Assembly: GCA_030765045.1 (NCBI GenBank) | Contig: CM060969.1 | Location: forward strand, 56,128,716 to 56,192,715 | Length of the DNA stretch: 64,000 nucleotides | From: Tenodera sinensis | Lineage: Eukaryota; Arthropoda; Insecta; Mantodea; Mantidae | Direction of reading: 5' to 3' | Shown: piece by piece, positions 24,725 to 38,536 of the stretch | Layout: each line of letters opens with the position of its first letter | Numbering within the stretch: the first letter of the stretch is position 1 | Made by a program: the position numbers and the translations under genes | The notes under the pieces: generated by a model | Told to the model about the DNA's origin: nothing | Databases searched by the model: none | The model's input: the letters and a program-made list of their open reading frames with translations, nothing else

Positions 24725-25490
24725 AGTGTTGCACTCACATGACCTTCTCTACTCTTGTACTTTCCATTCTTCCTATATCTTCTTCGTGTTAGTTGAGACA
24801 AATATTTGTACGAATTATCCTTATTCCTTATTCCCTTGTAGATGTAAGAGGAATATGGGAACACAGTGCACTTTGAGCGATAGTTAAATGTACGATTAAA
24901 ATACAACAAATGAATAACGATGTCCCATTTGACGTAAGTACAAGTTCTCCAAAACTTACACGAATAAAAAGAAGTATCTCGGAAATGGTTCACTCTACAA
25001 AGAAATGTATATGGAATTAAATTGGTGTTTCAGCCAGATCTACATTTTATAATAAGATTTGGTCTACCTCTTACGATTTATCAGTTATGCAAAAGACATC
25101 CAAAGTAAACAGGACTACATGCGCTTTAACTAGAAACTTCAAGATGTAAATTTCATTTGCTATCAAAATATCTCAAACATATGGCACTTTAATCAGTCAT
25201 TAGAGCCATTTTCAAGAAAATTAAAATTTTCGATAAATTTTGCACATAAAGGGTATTTTAGGGTGGAGAAATTTTCCTCAATATTTCCCTGTCCTATACT
25301 TGAAAGACAATAAACTTAAATACACACTTTGGTTTGTAACCGACTTTTCGTTTTTGAGTTATGACACACAAACACACACCGACGAACTTTTTTCTAGCCA
25401 TGCTCTTTTGGGATTCATGGGCCTCAAAGCATATATTCCTGGTGAAATCCCAGTATAGAGTACTTTACGTAGTAGAGAAAGTAAAAGTAG
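24725..25490 (+). mobile_element. Family M, near-complete copy (forward)
   Basis: It runs from AGTGTTGCACTCACATGACC to CGTAGTAGAGAAAGTAAAAG. The short inverted ends ACTTTCTCTACT / GTAGAGAAAGT are visible, although CCT replaces ACT at the left. The internal CA tract is at 25366-25378. It has no coding capacity. Confidence 0.8.
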
Positions 25491-25849
25491 TTTTGGTTGT
25501 TGAGGCGGATGGAAGGTATTACTTCGGCTATATGTTACCAAGAGATTCTACATGATGAATATAATAAAATATGTCAAACACAATTTTTTGTCAATAAAGA
25601 ACCGTTTCGACAAAAAATCATTTGTGTCAAATATACGGAGTCATCTAGCTTCTTGACAAATTGACATAAAGGGTGTTTTATTTCACCAACTATCTCGCAT
25701 AAACTGTGTGAAAATGCTGTACTAACTTTTGATCTTATGTGGAAGGTATTTAGCCATATTTAATGTTAAAATGTAATGTAAGGTTTAATTTCTAAGTGAA
25801 GTTTGGCAATGCCACCTCGTGTTTTCTCACCTTGATTGAAGGGTCAGTT

Positions 25850-26091
25850 GGTCTGGGTGGCTCAGTTGGTTAGACGCTGGCCTACTGTTCCCTAGGTCGC
25901 GGGTTCAAATCCGGGCCAGGCCGATGGTTTTTAAGTGTGCTTAAAAACGACAGTTCCATGTCAGTAGATTTACTGGCATGTAAAAGAACTCCTGCGGGAC
26001 AAAATTCCGGCACACCGGCGACGCTGATGTGATCCTGGCAATTGACAGCGTCGATAAACAATAAAATAGTTTTTTTTTTTTTTTTTTTTAT
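25850..26091 (+). mobile_element. tRNA-derived SINE, family A
   Basis: A complete copy: head TGGCTCAGTTGGTTAGACGC, B box GGGTTCAAATCC, conserved core, ending AATAAAATAG before a run of about 19 T. Confidence 0.9.
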
Positions 26092-27389
26092 TGAGGGGTC
26101 GTCACATTCGGGTGGAGGGGTAGTTAGGAAAGGTACCGCCTGGCATTATTAAAACTGAAGGGAAGAAAAGGTGACATATTCTTGCGCCAGGTGCAGGCAT
26201 TAGTGGGCGGGATAACAGCTTTAGGTGGTATTTCTGATAAAGATTATTCTTTTTTTTTTAATCTGGTACTCTAAAAACGAACGCAATTGTTTTGGGAAAT
26301 TGAAGAGGAAGCGTTTTATTTATTTGTGTATTAAAAAGATTACTTTTGTTTTAGCTCGTAATGGATAATAATAACCATGCGCGTTATTGGGAAAATCTGT
26401 ATTCCTATGTCATGATTGCTTTAAACCTAAAATACGTGGTCTTGATTGTTTGATTTTCCTACCTGCTTAGCTACGAAAAACTGAATCATCATTATTACTT
26501 GAACTAATAAATCATTTCAGTAACATTCTCACACAACATTTCGACTCGTGTGGATTTGCCCGAGATAGTGGCTTCTTCAGGGGTACGGTAAACTGACGGA
26601 GGCTGGCCTTGCCGGTCGTGTGTTTTGTTTACATCTGAGAGCAACACTGACCTTGAAGTACACACTGATCAGGTGCAATTGCCGTGTGCGAGGCAGCTCA
26701 GCGTTGCCATTTACATTGCCGAAAAATGAAAATTTTTATAAAACGATTTAACTTACCGAAAGGAACTAAGTATCTTATATTTCTTACACCTGCATCTATT
26801 AGCTAGCTTATTCTGTCTGTATTCCCTGTATAGCTTGTAGCAGCTCTATAAAAATAAATTATAGAAGTTAGAGAAATTTATGTGAATATTAGATCAGAAT
26901 GTCCAGCGAAGTGGTGCCATGACAACTGTAAGACCCACATTCGAGAGGTCGTGTGTTCAATTTTCTTGACCGGCATTCTGAACTCACAGAAAGTGAAACA
27001 AATGAAGATCTTACGTAACATAAAGAATAAGAAAATTTATGGTGCTGGGCATTTCTCACAACATTTTGTAAACAGGCTTAAAACAATTCGTTTCTCTCAC
27101 CACTTCGTAATGGTTTTCGTTGCGAAGCTTTACATACTTCAAAACAGACGTCAGTTTCAACAAACTGTATGTCTTGTTCCTTCACTTCCTTCTATGGAAC
27201 CGTACACAAGCATTTCGGATCACATTGAAGTGTTCTAATAATTATGAATTTGCGTAATAAGCTATCCCATTTGCTCTTACTAGAAGCGTTTTATTTATTT
27301 ATTTTTTCAAATAATTCTTGTACTTATTTTGGAATTAGCGCCATTTTGCATATTAATTAACGGAATATATTTTTATTCACGGCACCTCA
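26092..27389. other. Unannotated interval with SINE-like and Penelope-like scraps
   Basis: No credible gene; the 118-codon ORF at 26882-27238 has no visible domain. Near 26905-26975 a GTCGTGTGTTCAATTTTC block suggests a decayed tRNA-SINE head. Read on the minus strand, 26600-26535 has CCTGAAGAAGCCACTATCTC, a motif I associate loosely with Penelope-like element ends. Confidence 0.35.
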
Positions 27390-27599
27390 ATGACCTAGCT
27401 GTCGACGGGCCCTTCAGCCACTGCTATTCAGGACTTCTGGGATGGAAGTTGTGTGGTTCGATCAACCACTGAAGTGTTACTGAAAGACGTGCTGTTGTTT
27501 ACATTGCAACCTAAAGTAAGGTATAGGAAGAGACAAAATATCCTACTAAATAATTTATTGGGACTAAGACAAGGGTGTCCTCTGCCACCCACTCGTTCT

Positions 27600-27802
27600 A
27601 ATTTATACATTGACGAAGATTCAACTATCGCTCAAAGCCTACTGCATTCCTATATTTCCCTTGTATCTACAAGGAAAACAACAATAAGATAATTTCTGCA
27701 AACGTTGATCTCGACAACATGAAGAAGATAGAGGAATAAGAGATTCTAAGAATAGTTACAACAAGAGTAGAGAAAGTCATGTGAGTGCAACACATTATAT
27801 GT
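27600..27802 (-). mobile_element. Family M end fragment (reverse)
   Basis: It runs from TCGCTCAAAGCCTACTGCAT to AGAGTAGAGAAAGTCATGTG, so only the start side of the family is present. Repeat E sequence (GACCTAGCTGTCGACGGGCC) lies just upstream at 27391-27412. Confidence 0.7.
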
Positions 27803-28320
27803 TTTATTTAGTTCATAATATGTTTCATTCTTAAGGTTTGCTTATTGTAATACACCTTTTGATTTGAGGTTATCCTGAAATGCGTCACAATGGGACGAAA
27901 AGCTCTTTAAAGTACAATAAGAGGGAGAGGAAAGAGAAATCTTCAAGAGTACTAAAGACCCTCCCTTTTCTATGAAGTTTTCATCATTATTACAAAGTTG
28001 CATTTGCTCAGCACGTGATCTCTCTAGCAACAACAATAATTAAAATCTCAGGCAAGGATTTATCCTCATGTTTACCTTTGGTAGGTGCAGGAATGAAAAC
28101 GCAGTATTTTCTTGGTAGTAGCAGGAATCGGTAAAGACTCCCGCTGATTAAAATTTGTCTTCCCGTCATCCTCTCCGACTAAAGCACGGATTAAAACCAG
28201 CCTCCTGGTCTTTAGCCTTCAGTCGTGAAAACATGAAAATCTGCTGCTACCTACCTGCTGGAAAAATAAGAAATGCAACCAGCGGTAGAGATTAGCTAAC
28301 ATTACTATTTTGTAAGTAAT
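27803..28320. other. Unannotated interval
   Basis: No gene or repeat recognised. Confidence 0.45.
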
Positions 28321-28803
28321 GCCAGGAAAACCGAGCGGTAACGTCTGTGGCCCACATTCGGCAGGTCAAGGGTTCGATCCCCGCGGCCGAGCACTCTGAC
28401 GTGGAGTTTTCCGTAGCTCCCCAATGTCACTAGGCTTCCTTTCCCTTCATTTCTAATTTCTCTCCCTTGTCATCTTTCAGGTTTGGGTAGTTGCGCGGTA
28501 CTTTCCGGCGACTGCGGACAGATGGCCTAGTTCCTTGCGCTCTGGAACTCATTTCCTGGCCCTCCCTGGAAGTTACTGCCCGGGCCGCAAACATCGCCTC
28601 GTCACCCTCTCTCTGGGTAAAGGAATCTATTCCGTTGTGCGCTGTCATTATCTGCAACTATTAGGGGTTTATGTGTGTCTCTGGGCTTCGCTGGCCCCAC
28701 TCTCTGACAAGCATCCGGTTCTATTTCGCTTCATCCCTTCTCTCTGAGGTTTAGTAGCTCGCAATAGATCCATGTCGCGGTCACAGTGGCTCGAGGTGTC
28801 CCC
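28321..28803 (+). mobile_element. tRNA-derived SINE, family B
   Basis: The head CGAGCGGTAACGTCTGTGGC with B box GGGTTCGATCCCC has a body and end (CTCGAGGTGTCCCCC) parallel to 14504-15060. Confidence 0.75.
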
Positions 28804-31134
28804 CTTCATTACATACAAACACACACAAGGGCAGGAGAGCCTAGAACGGTTTTATCTCTTTTGTATTGAAATGTTAAGTAAAAACATAGGACATTTTGTA
28901 AAAATATGTCAATAACATTACTAAGAAAAGTATCATTATCGGCGTGAAATTTCCTGCATATGACAGTAGCCAATAGGAACGCGCTACAACGTAGCCATAT
29001 GGTGACCTTGTGAGTGAAAGAGAACATGCGCGCAGCGTAAGAATAGCGTTTCTCTGTGAGCTTAACAGAGAGCTATAGACCAAAACTTAAGTAAAATGTG
29101 GCTAGTTAGTTTAAATAAGTGCCAATAGAAATGGATTTATTCCACTTGCTGCAGCAGTTAACTCTTGACACCTCTTAAAATTAAGTTTGCACCTTTCTTC
29201 ATCATTGGTATTCCTTTTCATAAGCCTCATACACCCTGTGTACAACTTATTGTGCTTGACTACGAAAACAGTGTTTTTTTATTATCTTCTGCTATCAGTA
29301 ACACAGTCACTTAGCGACATGCTACAATCTTCTGCACATTATCTACTTGTTCTGTCTCCTGGTCAGAGTAATTAGGGGTCTATTAGGAGAAAAGAGGAAG
29401 CATAATGGTACACAAAGGCCTCTCAAGGTCATATCCAGGAGGTTCGACGTCAACTTTAGTCCTGCGTTGGTCGGTAGAGGCCTGAGAGACCCCAGCGTTC
29501 CAGCATTCGATAACAGGTCGTACAGGTTCTCTTGTACGATATGTTTATCTGCACAGCACCTAGACGCTTAATGCGATATTATCTGTGCAGTATAGAAGGT
29601 GTTCAAGCTTTTGTGTCTGTGGGCATGGTTTCTTAATGAGATATATTTTGTAGGAAACTGCATATTCTTGTTGTTATTATTACTGTTATTTTTCTTACTA
29701 TATTACTATTTTGTTATTATTAAAAACTATCCGATCGGTTAATCATCTTGCACTGATTGGCGTAACAGAATCGGAATACACAACCAGGCGGCTGTGAATA
29801 GGAAGGGCAGCCGGCCTTGATCGAGAGGCAAAACAGTTGCATTCCACAAGCCCCAAGTGTAATTTTAAAGTCGCCAAGGTATCCAAAATCGCTACCAGTG
29901 TTATTATAAGCTTCTTTCACTTCAGACCTTAAAATGAGTGTGTCTCACTTTTGCCAGGATTATTGAACAAATTTTCACCCAATTCCTTAAAACAGTCACA
30001 TAATTTAAGCTGACCTAATATTTGTGTTAAAAATATATGACTTACTTTAAACTTATAATATTTTGGCCGCTGGTATAACTCTAAACAACTAAAAATGGGC
30101 ATTTACGAATGATACTTATTATCTGAGCACAGACAAAGGGACAGTTTTAAGTTAAGTAAGACAGCTTTTGAGTGTTGAAGCATTTTCCAAGTAAGTGTTT
30201 AGTGAGTGAAAGGTACAAGCAACCGGCATTGATGTCCAGTTCTCCAATACCAAATGCTTTCCTTAGTAATTCTACTGCAAGTTCGGAGAATTTAGGTGGT
30301 GTATAGTTTATACTAATGTTGCGAGGAAAAAATTCCTTTTTGGTAGAACGCATATATTTCCAGGAATGTCACGACATAGAGGTCATAATTTGCAGAAATA
30401 TTTTAGTAACCCCAAACATTTGTAAATCGGTCTCTTTAGCTGTCCAATCCATGGTTTTTCCCCAATCTGGCAGCCTGGCCTGTGCTTTTGTAAGAATCTC
30501 GGGCGTTACACACCACTAGTTAGTTTTAACATACAATCCGTATGTCCAACCAACTGCAGAGCAAGTTAATTTGCAAACTATTGTCAATTTTAATTCTTGA
30601 CCTATCTTGGTTTTGATGTTAATGAATGTCGTCGATATATGCATCCCTCCTCAACCATAGTACAAATGCTATGGAATTTTTAAACATTTCCATTGGGACC
30701 TGTGTTTATGCAGTATGTATTGTATTCGCATTAACAATTTCACTGGAACACAAATAAACCTCTGGGTATTACAATGTATGCTGCTGATAAATATTTTATT
30801 TATTAAAAGCTATTCACCTCAAACAAAGCAAGGGCTCTGTTGTGAATTTATCATCATTTTGCAGCCCTATTCGTGGCCCATGTGAATATTCTGATATGTA
30901 GACATTCCTTGCTCTATTCATGAATATTAAATAAATCTCTCACAGCGTAATCCATTCAAATAAAAGCGGTATATATATGCTTTGAGTTTTCGAAAACTCT
31001 TATTGCCGTTTGATAAACAGATAATGGTACTCAGCTAGAGTGGGGAAATTATAAACATATTTCATTACATGTTTGGTGCTTTTGATATTGGTTTCAACAT
31101 TATTTTTCTACAACACTTTAGTATAAAATCATTG
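28804..31134. other. Unannotated 2.3-kb interval
   Basis: Short ORFs only, none with a recognisable domain. The minus-strand 68-codon ORF at 30147-30353 is compositionally protein-like (mixed hydrophobic and charged) but has no clear splice context. Near 29800-29835 a GAATAGGAAGGGCAGCCGGC phrase looks like part of a common insect interspersed repeat. Confidence 0.35.
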
Positions 31135-31207
31135 TTCACTGCAAATATGTTTTGAGGTACCCTGATTCAAAAAGGCAATTTTATAAGGAAGTACGTGTGT
31201 GTGTGTT

Positions 31208-31271
<64 letters not shown>

Positions 31272-31790
31272 AGTCTCTGAACAGTATAACTCAAAAACGG
31301 ACAGTCAGTTAAAATCCAAAGTGAGTATTTAAGATTGGTATTATTCAAGAATGTGACACCAAGATTCTCAAGAAAATTCCTTCATCTTGAACTACTCTTT
31401 ACGTTGAACATTTTCCGAAAATTTTGATTTTCTTAAAAATCGCTGTAACGATTTTGATTGAAATGTCATATGTGTAATCCATTTTTATGGCAAATGAAAC
31501 CCATATTTTGAATTTTCTCGCTGTAGCCTCTGTAGTCCTAATTATTCTTGATGGCCTTTGCATAACTGGTAAACCATAAGAGATAGATCAAATCTTACTG
31601 TACAAACGTGTAGATCTCTTTAAAATACACAAATTATATCGAAATGCATTTCTTTTGGAGCGCACTATTTCGGAGATATTTCTTGTTGTTTGTGTGCGTT
31701 TCGCAATACTTAATCTTTCCTCAACTGGAAGGTGCTTGTCCCTTTTTTACTGCTACGAGCATTTCTTGCTTTCAGCATTCACATACACTG
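31135..31790 (-). mobile_element. Family M copy (reverse, partial) with expanded (GT)n
   Basis: The TGTTTTGAGGTACCCTGATT block, a (GT)n tract expanded to about 75 bases (31195-31270), GAACAGTATAACTCAAAAAC and the later TGCATTTCTTTTGGAGCGCA block follow the order of other reverse copies. Confidence 0.75.
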
Positions 31791-31931
31791 GAAAACTGGC
31801 AAAAGTGTATATGCCATAAAAGGAGGGAAATAAATAAAATACAAGAGAGAGATAGAGAGTAAATACTCGTAAATATGATTATGGGCATTACATATGCAAC
31901 AGTACTTAAATTACAGTGTTTTGTACCAAGG

Positions 31932-33246
<1,315 letters not shown>

Positions 33247-33352
33247 CATCATCATCACCACCGCCACCGCCGCCGCCACCACCACCGCCACCACCACCGC
33301 CACCACCACCGCCATCGCCGCCGCCGCCACCAGCACCACCACCATTATAATC
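33247..33352. repeat. Compound (CAT)/(CAC)/(CCG) trinucleotide repeat
   Basis: Interleaved CAT, CAC, CCG and CCA triplets for about 105 bases, with no surrounding coding structure. Confidence 0.95.
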
Positions 33353-33462
33353 ATCCTCATCATCGTTAACTTTATCAATTGCTTTTGCCTATAAAAATGT
33401 CATTGCAGTACCGTATTTGACAAGAGAGAAATAACGTCAAGGGCTCTTATATTTTTACTTTC

Positions 33463-34258
33463 TCTAGTGCGTATAGTAAGTAGAGGAAGTACGCATTGTG
33501 TTCAACCCAAAAATTTGGTGCTGATATTTCACCGGAAATATGTTTTGAGGTCCCCTGAATGCAGAAAAAGCATTTTTAGAAAAAGGTCCCCGCGCGAGTG
33601 CTTGTGTGTGTATGTGTATGTGCGTGCGTGTATGTAAACAGCATAACTTAAAAATAAAAAATCGGTTAAAAAATATAGTTAGTATTTGAGTTTAATACGA
33701 GTATTTACGGGGATGTGACTCGACGGTTTTAAAGAAAATTCCTCCACTCTAATCTACTTCACAAGGAAAATGTTCACAAAATTTTTATTTTAATGTTAAA
33801 GACATTTTTATGACAAATGAAATGTACATTTTGAATTTTTTCTTATAGCCTATGTAGTCTTATTTACTCTTGATGAAGAGATGGACGAAATGTAGATCTC
33901 GTTAAAACACAAAAATTATGACCAAATATATTTTTTGTGGAGTGAATTATTTCAAAGATATTTCTTTTTAATTGTGTGACTTTTGTAATACTTAAACGTT
34001 TCTCAAATGGAACGTCATTACTCACTTTTTATCTCTTGGCCGTGCAAAGAGAACGAAATTTCAAAGCCTTCATATAGCGATCAGATTTTGCTATTGCTCA
34101 AAGCCTACTGTATATTCCCCTTGCATCTACAAGGAAGTATGCAATAAGGTAGTTTCTGCAAATGGCCATCTCGATTAAGATAAAGAACAGAGGAATACGA
34201 GTGTATAAGAATAGTTGGTATAAGAGTAGAGAAAGTCATGTGAGTTTAGCACATCATA
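33463..34258 (-). mobile_element. Family M, complete copy (reverse)
   Basis: It runs from TTTTTACTTTCTCTAGTGCG on the left to AGAGTAGAGAAAGTCATGTG and AGCACATCA on the right, so both short inverted ends (ACTTTCTCTA / AGTAGAGAAAGT) are present. A GTGTGTATGTG tract near 33605-33630 is the family's alternating tract. No ORF. Confidence 0.85.
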
Positions 34259-34960
34259 TTTTACATAGATGTGATGAAGGCAGACAAAGGAAGTACAAAG
34301 GAAGAATTTTCACAAAGTTGAAAGTCCGCAATTAAAGAAGTAAATGAACCGGAGCAAATATACCTATAGATCTGTGTAAAGAAACAGAAGAAAGCGCGGG
34401 TGTAAAAGCAAGCGAAATTAAAGAACTCGGAGAGGAATGTAGCATTCATGAGAAACTTGCTTTGTGTAACAGCGGATTGTGAAAAGTACGACACAATTAA
34501 AATATCAAAGAGAAACGGAAGCTGAAAACATTCAAACAATTAACCAGATCTTAAAGGAATTAAGCACTTAAAAGAAACGCCCGAAAAAAGACCAGAAAAA
34601 TATTTTTATAGGCTTTTCTCTTTTTGCAGGCAACCATTTATGTACAGTTTAGTGAACAAAAATGTGCTAGTGGCTTTTCTTTGCTACAAATATGTTTCTT
34701 TCATTTAATGTTGACCGAAAGTCATTATCATCCGTGTTGCACAGCAGCTCTTGGGGAGTAAATCTCAAGTTCATTCGAATTTAATCCACGTATTAGCCCA
34801 AGAAAAATCGCCAGGGTCAGGTGAGCTTCGAAAGTAGATGATGTGGAAACATTTCAACTGAGTGGCTGGCAGACATGCCTGGGAAACGAGGGTCCACATC
34901 AGCCCCTAAATGAGTGCATCTCATATAGATGCCAAGGAAACGGGTGGAGTACCTATGTAA
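34259..34960. other. Unannotated interval
   Basis: No gene or repeat recognised. Confidence 0.45.
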
Positions 34961-34962
34961 AG

Positions 34963-35737
34963 AGTCTGATGTGTTGCACTCACATGACTTTCTCTACTCT
35001 TGTACTAACCATCCTTACAAACTCTTATTCCTATATCTTCATGTTAATACAGATAAACATTTGCAGAAATAATCCTACTGCTTATTTCCTTGTAGGTGTA
35101 AGGGATGTATGGGAATACAATAGGCTCTAAGCGATAATCGCATCTTTTGCAGCTTTGAGATTCCGTTCTCTTTGCACGGTTAACATACATATAAACCTCG
35201 TGCAAATAACAAGCAATATCTCCGAAATTGGTCACCCTACAAAAACATATATTTGCACATAATTTGTATATTTTAGCAAGATCTAAATTTTTTGGTCTAT
35301 CTCTTACGGTTTACCAGATATGCAAAAGTCATCCAGAGTAAATACGACTACATGGGGTATGCTCAGAAAATTCATGATATACATTTCATTTGTTATAAAA
35401 CATATGTCATTTTAATAAAAATCGTTAGAGCCATTTTCAAGAAAATAAAAAGTTTCGAACATTTTTTCATGTAAATGGTAGTTTAGAGTGAAGCAATTTT
35501 CTTCAAAATCTTCGTGTCGCATCCTTGAAAGACATTAAACTTGAATACCAACTTTGGTTTTAATCGACTTTTAATATTTGAGTTGTGCTGTCCAAAGGCT
35601 GACATACACACACGCGCGCGCGGACCTTTTTCTAAATATGCGTTTTTTTGGATTTAGGGGGCCTCAAAACATATAATCTCCACATAGAAATTTTGGGTGG
35701 AATACAATACTTCTACGTACGTAGTAGAGAAAATAAA
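34963..35737 (+). mobile_element. Family M, complete copy (forward)
   Basis: It runs from TCTGATGTGTTGCACTCACA to TACGTAGTAGAGAAAATAAA. The internal CACACACGCGCGCGCG tract is at 35608-35622. It is the best reference copy for the family; there is no coding capacity. Confidence 0.85.
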
Positions 35738-36261
35738 AATTGAGTGGGGTGGTAAAACCAGTTAGGGCTGGGGCATAGAGGATTTAGTATTAGAGTAAAC
35801 GTAGGGTTTCACGGCCGGAGTTGGTAATTCTAGTTCTAGGCCACGGAAACAGATCTGGTCAATATAGTTCTGGGTATAGGACCTGTTGCCCACTCAGCGT
35901 TGTGAGAAAAGGGAGCATCTGAAGTAGGCAGATCCTAACACTATTACGTTTAAGATACAGGTATATGCATCATTTAATTAAAATTCTAAATACTCGCATA
36001 TTCCGCAGTTCCTATATTTAAGAAATGTAAAATTTTTCAGTGCCTTTGCACATTTTCCATTGATATTTAAAATATACATTGCACTTAAACTGTGAGGCCG
36101 AGCTCAGATTCAGATCTCAAATGTCTCGTGTTTGTTTTGTCTAAGCGAGTATCATCTACATTTACATGAGATTCAGTGTAGCGTTTTAGGGTTGGGAAGA
36201 AGCCCAGGTATCGAGGTGAGGTAACACTCGTGTTGATATTTGAGTTGGTAATGAAGCTAGA
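35738..36261. other. Unannotated interval
   Basis: No gene or repeat recognised. Confidence 0.45.
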
Positions 36262-37728
36262 TTAACCCTTTCACTGCTACGAGCGAGTTAACTCGGTGGT
36301 AAAATGTTGCTGCTGTTTTGCTAAAGACGAGTATACTCGGTTGGGCATCACGCCATTTTCTAATGGCCGTAACTTTCGAGTCACTTACATTAAAGCGGGC
36401 CCACGTGCACTGACTTCTTCTGCCATCTCTTGGCTATACACTGACACTAGTTGCTGTGCAGTCTCTGGTGTTGTATGACATCTGCAGGGTTTTATAGTAA
36501 ACTGTGCACAAGTCACATGTTAGCTGCGGGAAATTACCGCACGCCACTGCCAGTTGGGCTAAGATGGCGTCATTCCGTGCCGGGCACATGTTTACCGACA
36601 AGGAACTTTTAGATATTTTTACAACTTTAGAATCAGATGAAGAGTTTGATTTCCCGTCTAGTGAATCCGGAAGTGAAGGTGAACGTGAAACCGAACAAGA
36701 ACTAGTTCGTGATATTACAGGTCCATCACATTCTTGTAAAAGACCACGAGTGCAAACTCCTTTGTTTCGGTGGAAAGACGATGCGTATGTGCCGCGAATC
36801 CATCCATTTGATGACAGTGTTGCAGGAATCACAGCTGGGACTTTGAGTAGTGCTTCGGAGGCATCAGACTATTTCTGTCATTTTTTTAGTGTAGATGTAA
36901 TGCAGAAAATAGTGGAGGAGACAAACAGTTTCTACTCGTTTATGACAAATGTGGTTCCACCATCCCCATCCTCTCGTCTTCAAAAGTGGCATGACACTAA
37001 TGTGGATGAAATGTATGTGTTCTTAGCACTGACAATGCTCATGCCAAGAGTAAAAAAACTTTCTAGGGAAGAGTATTGGTCTACTGATCCTCTGATTGAA
37101 ACTCCTCAGTTCCGCAATTACATGTCACGGGACAGATATTTGTTGTTACTTCGCACCCTTCATTTCTGCGACAACAATACACAATCGGCGGGTGACTGAT
37201 TATATAAACTAAAAATGATTATAGATCACCTTCGGCATAAGTTCAGTGCTACAAGAGGAGGGAATCCAGGTAGGTATATGTGCTTCCAGTGTAATGTGGC
37301 ATTGTGCGTTGTTCCCTGTTTTGAGAGGTACCACACCCTCCTACACTATTAGAGTTAAGGGGTGAAAACAAAAACAATACTCTTGTGTATTTTGTAATAG
37401 TTTTCTACAAGAAACTGTGATAGTTCATTTCAAATTTCTTTGTAAGAAAGACTATAAGGGAAGTCTACCTTATTCGTATCAGTGCATTATACATTCTAAT
37501 CAGTGGCGTGAAGCAAATAATTATAAAACAAAGGATAAAATATTCCTCACATATTCTGCTGAATGGAGTGGATATACACCAGAAAAGGTAAGGTTATTGC
37601 ATGAAATGTTATTACCTTGTTCTTAAATATAGAACTTATTTAGAAATATGACATTGAAATTGTTGGCAAAAAAATTCAGGACAGGAACTATGTGTATATC
37701 ACCAATGTGATAGCAGTGAAAGGATTAA
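36262..37728 (+). mobile_element. piggyBac-family element, internally deleted
   Basis: TTAA at 36262-36265 is followed by CCCTTTCACTGCTACGAG. The right end is GTGATAGCAGTGAAAGGA followed by TTAA at 37725-37728. The ends form an inverted repeat around CCTTTCACTGCTA and the duplicated target is TTAA, both diagnostic of piggyBac. At about 1.46 kb it is shorter than an autonomous copy would be and lacks most of the catalytic domain. Confidence 0.9.
36504..37351 (+). pseudogene. piggyBac transposase: N-terminal half joined to C-terminal Cys-rich end
   Basis: The ORF 36504-37199 encodes the acidic N-terminus (the likely true start is the Met at 36564) and the start of the DDE_Tnp_1_7 domain, including Y-W-S-T-D-P-L and M-S-R-D-R-Y-L-L-L-L-R-x-L-H-F. 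After the TGA at 37197-37199 the same frame continues with L-Y-K-L-K-M-I-I-D-H-L. It then jumps abruptly to R-Y-M-C-x-x-C-N-V-A-L-C-V-V-P-C-F-E-R-Y-H-T, the C-terminal cysteine-rich domain that binds the inverted repeats. The catalytic aspartates and several hundred residues between are absent. It cannot transpose alone but may keep DNA-binding ends. Confidence 0.85.
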
Positions 37729-38206
37729 TAGAACGCTGGCGCCCTTGAGCATAGAATATTGTGTGCACGGTTAAACACAATTTGCTGGACCCTAAAGCAG
37801 GCCTAGACAACTCCCGGAATAGATTGTGTGACCTTGGCTTTTTTCTTGCTAAATATACAGTTGCCAGTTCAAGGCAGTGAGCAGGTAGAGCTCAGAGAGT
37901 ACCAGTTGCCCTGCTCTAAAGGATACGTATGACTGAAAAGGTGAAATTCTGAAGTAATAATTATCATTTTATATAATTCAAATATGTTAAGGGCTAAATG
38001 TCATCCATTTTACTCTGATAGAAATTATTATGAATTTTGCCAATTTTTGTTGTCACTAAAAACGTCCCTTCTAATAAAAAATGTAATGTTGGTCTAATAT
38101 TTTAACTCTGGGTTAAAACAGCCTTGGGCTTCTCTATGTCTCCTTCAGTGTAGCCTTAAAAATGTTTTAAACCCACATATCTGTTTTTTTTTTTTTTTTC
38201 CTTACA
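37729..38206. other. Unannotated interval
   Basis: No gene or repeat recognised; a 17-base T run lies at 38183-38199. Confidence 0.45.
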
Positions 38207-38219
38207 AAGTGTAATTTTG

Positions 38220-38536
38220 TTGTTCTTTTTCTTTATCTGATTACCCTCCCGTATGTAAGACTTGCAAGACAGTGTCAAGGATCAGGCGCCTTTAGCGTAG
38301 CACACAGTGAAGGTGGTCAGCCCAACACCAGGTATGAGAGTTTGAAAGAAATGTGAAATGCAGGTGAAATGGATGAATGGAAAAGTGGTGATGGAGCAGT
38401 AAGTGGTATAAATAGTCGGGGAAACCGGAAAATACCGCCCTGACGTCGCTTCGTCCACCACGAATACCACATACCGATCCATGGGATCGAATCCAGCCGA
38501 TAGGCGAACGGTCTAACCGCTTGGCTATGGCGCTGC
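38220..38536 (-). mobile_element. tRNA-derived SINE, family C, complete (reverse)
   Basis: AAGTGTAATTTTG flanks it exactly on both sides (38207-38219 and 38537-38549), a 13-bp target-site duplication. Read in reverse it starts with a tRNA-like head (B box GATTCGATCCC type), passes through GGTATTCGTGGTGGACGAAG and ends at the GGGAGGGTAATCAG tail. The length of 317 bp serves as the family reference. Confidence 0.92.

Noticed and set aside
26882..27238. 118-codon ORF
   Set aside because: It starts inside a decayed SINE-like head and shows no domain or biased composition.
36434..36832. Minus-strand 132-codon ORF
   Set aside because: Shadow of the piggyBac transposase frame on the other strand.
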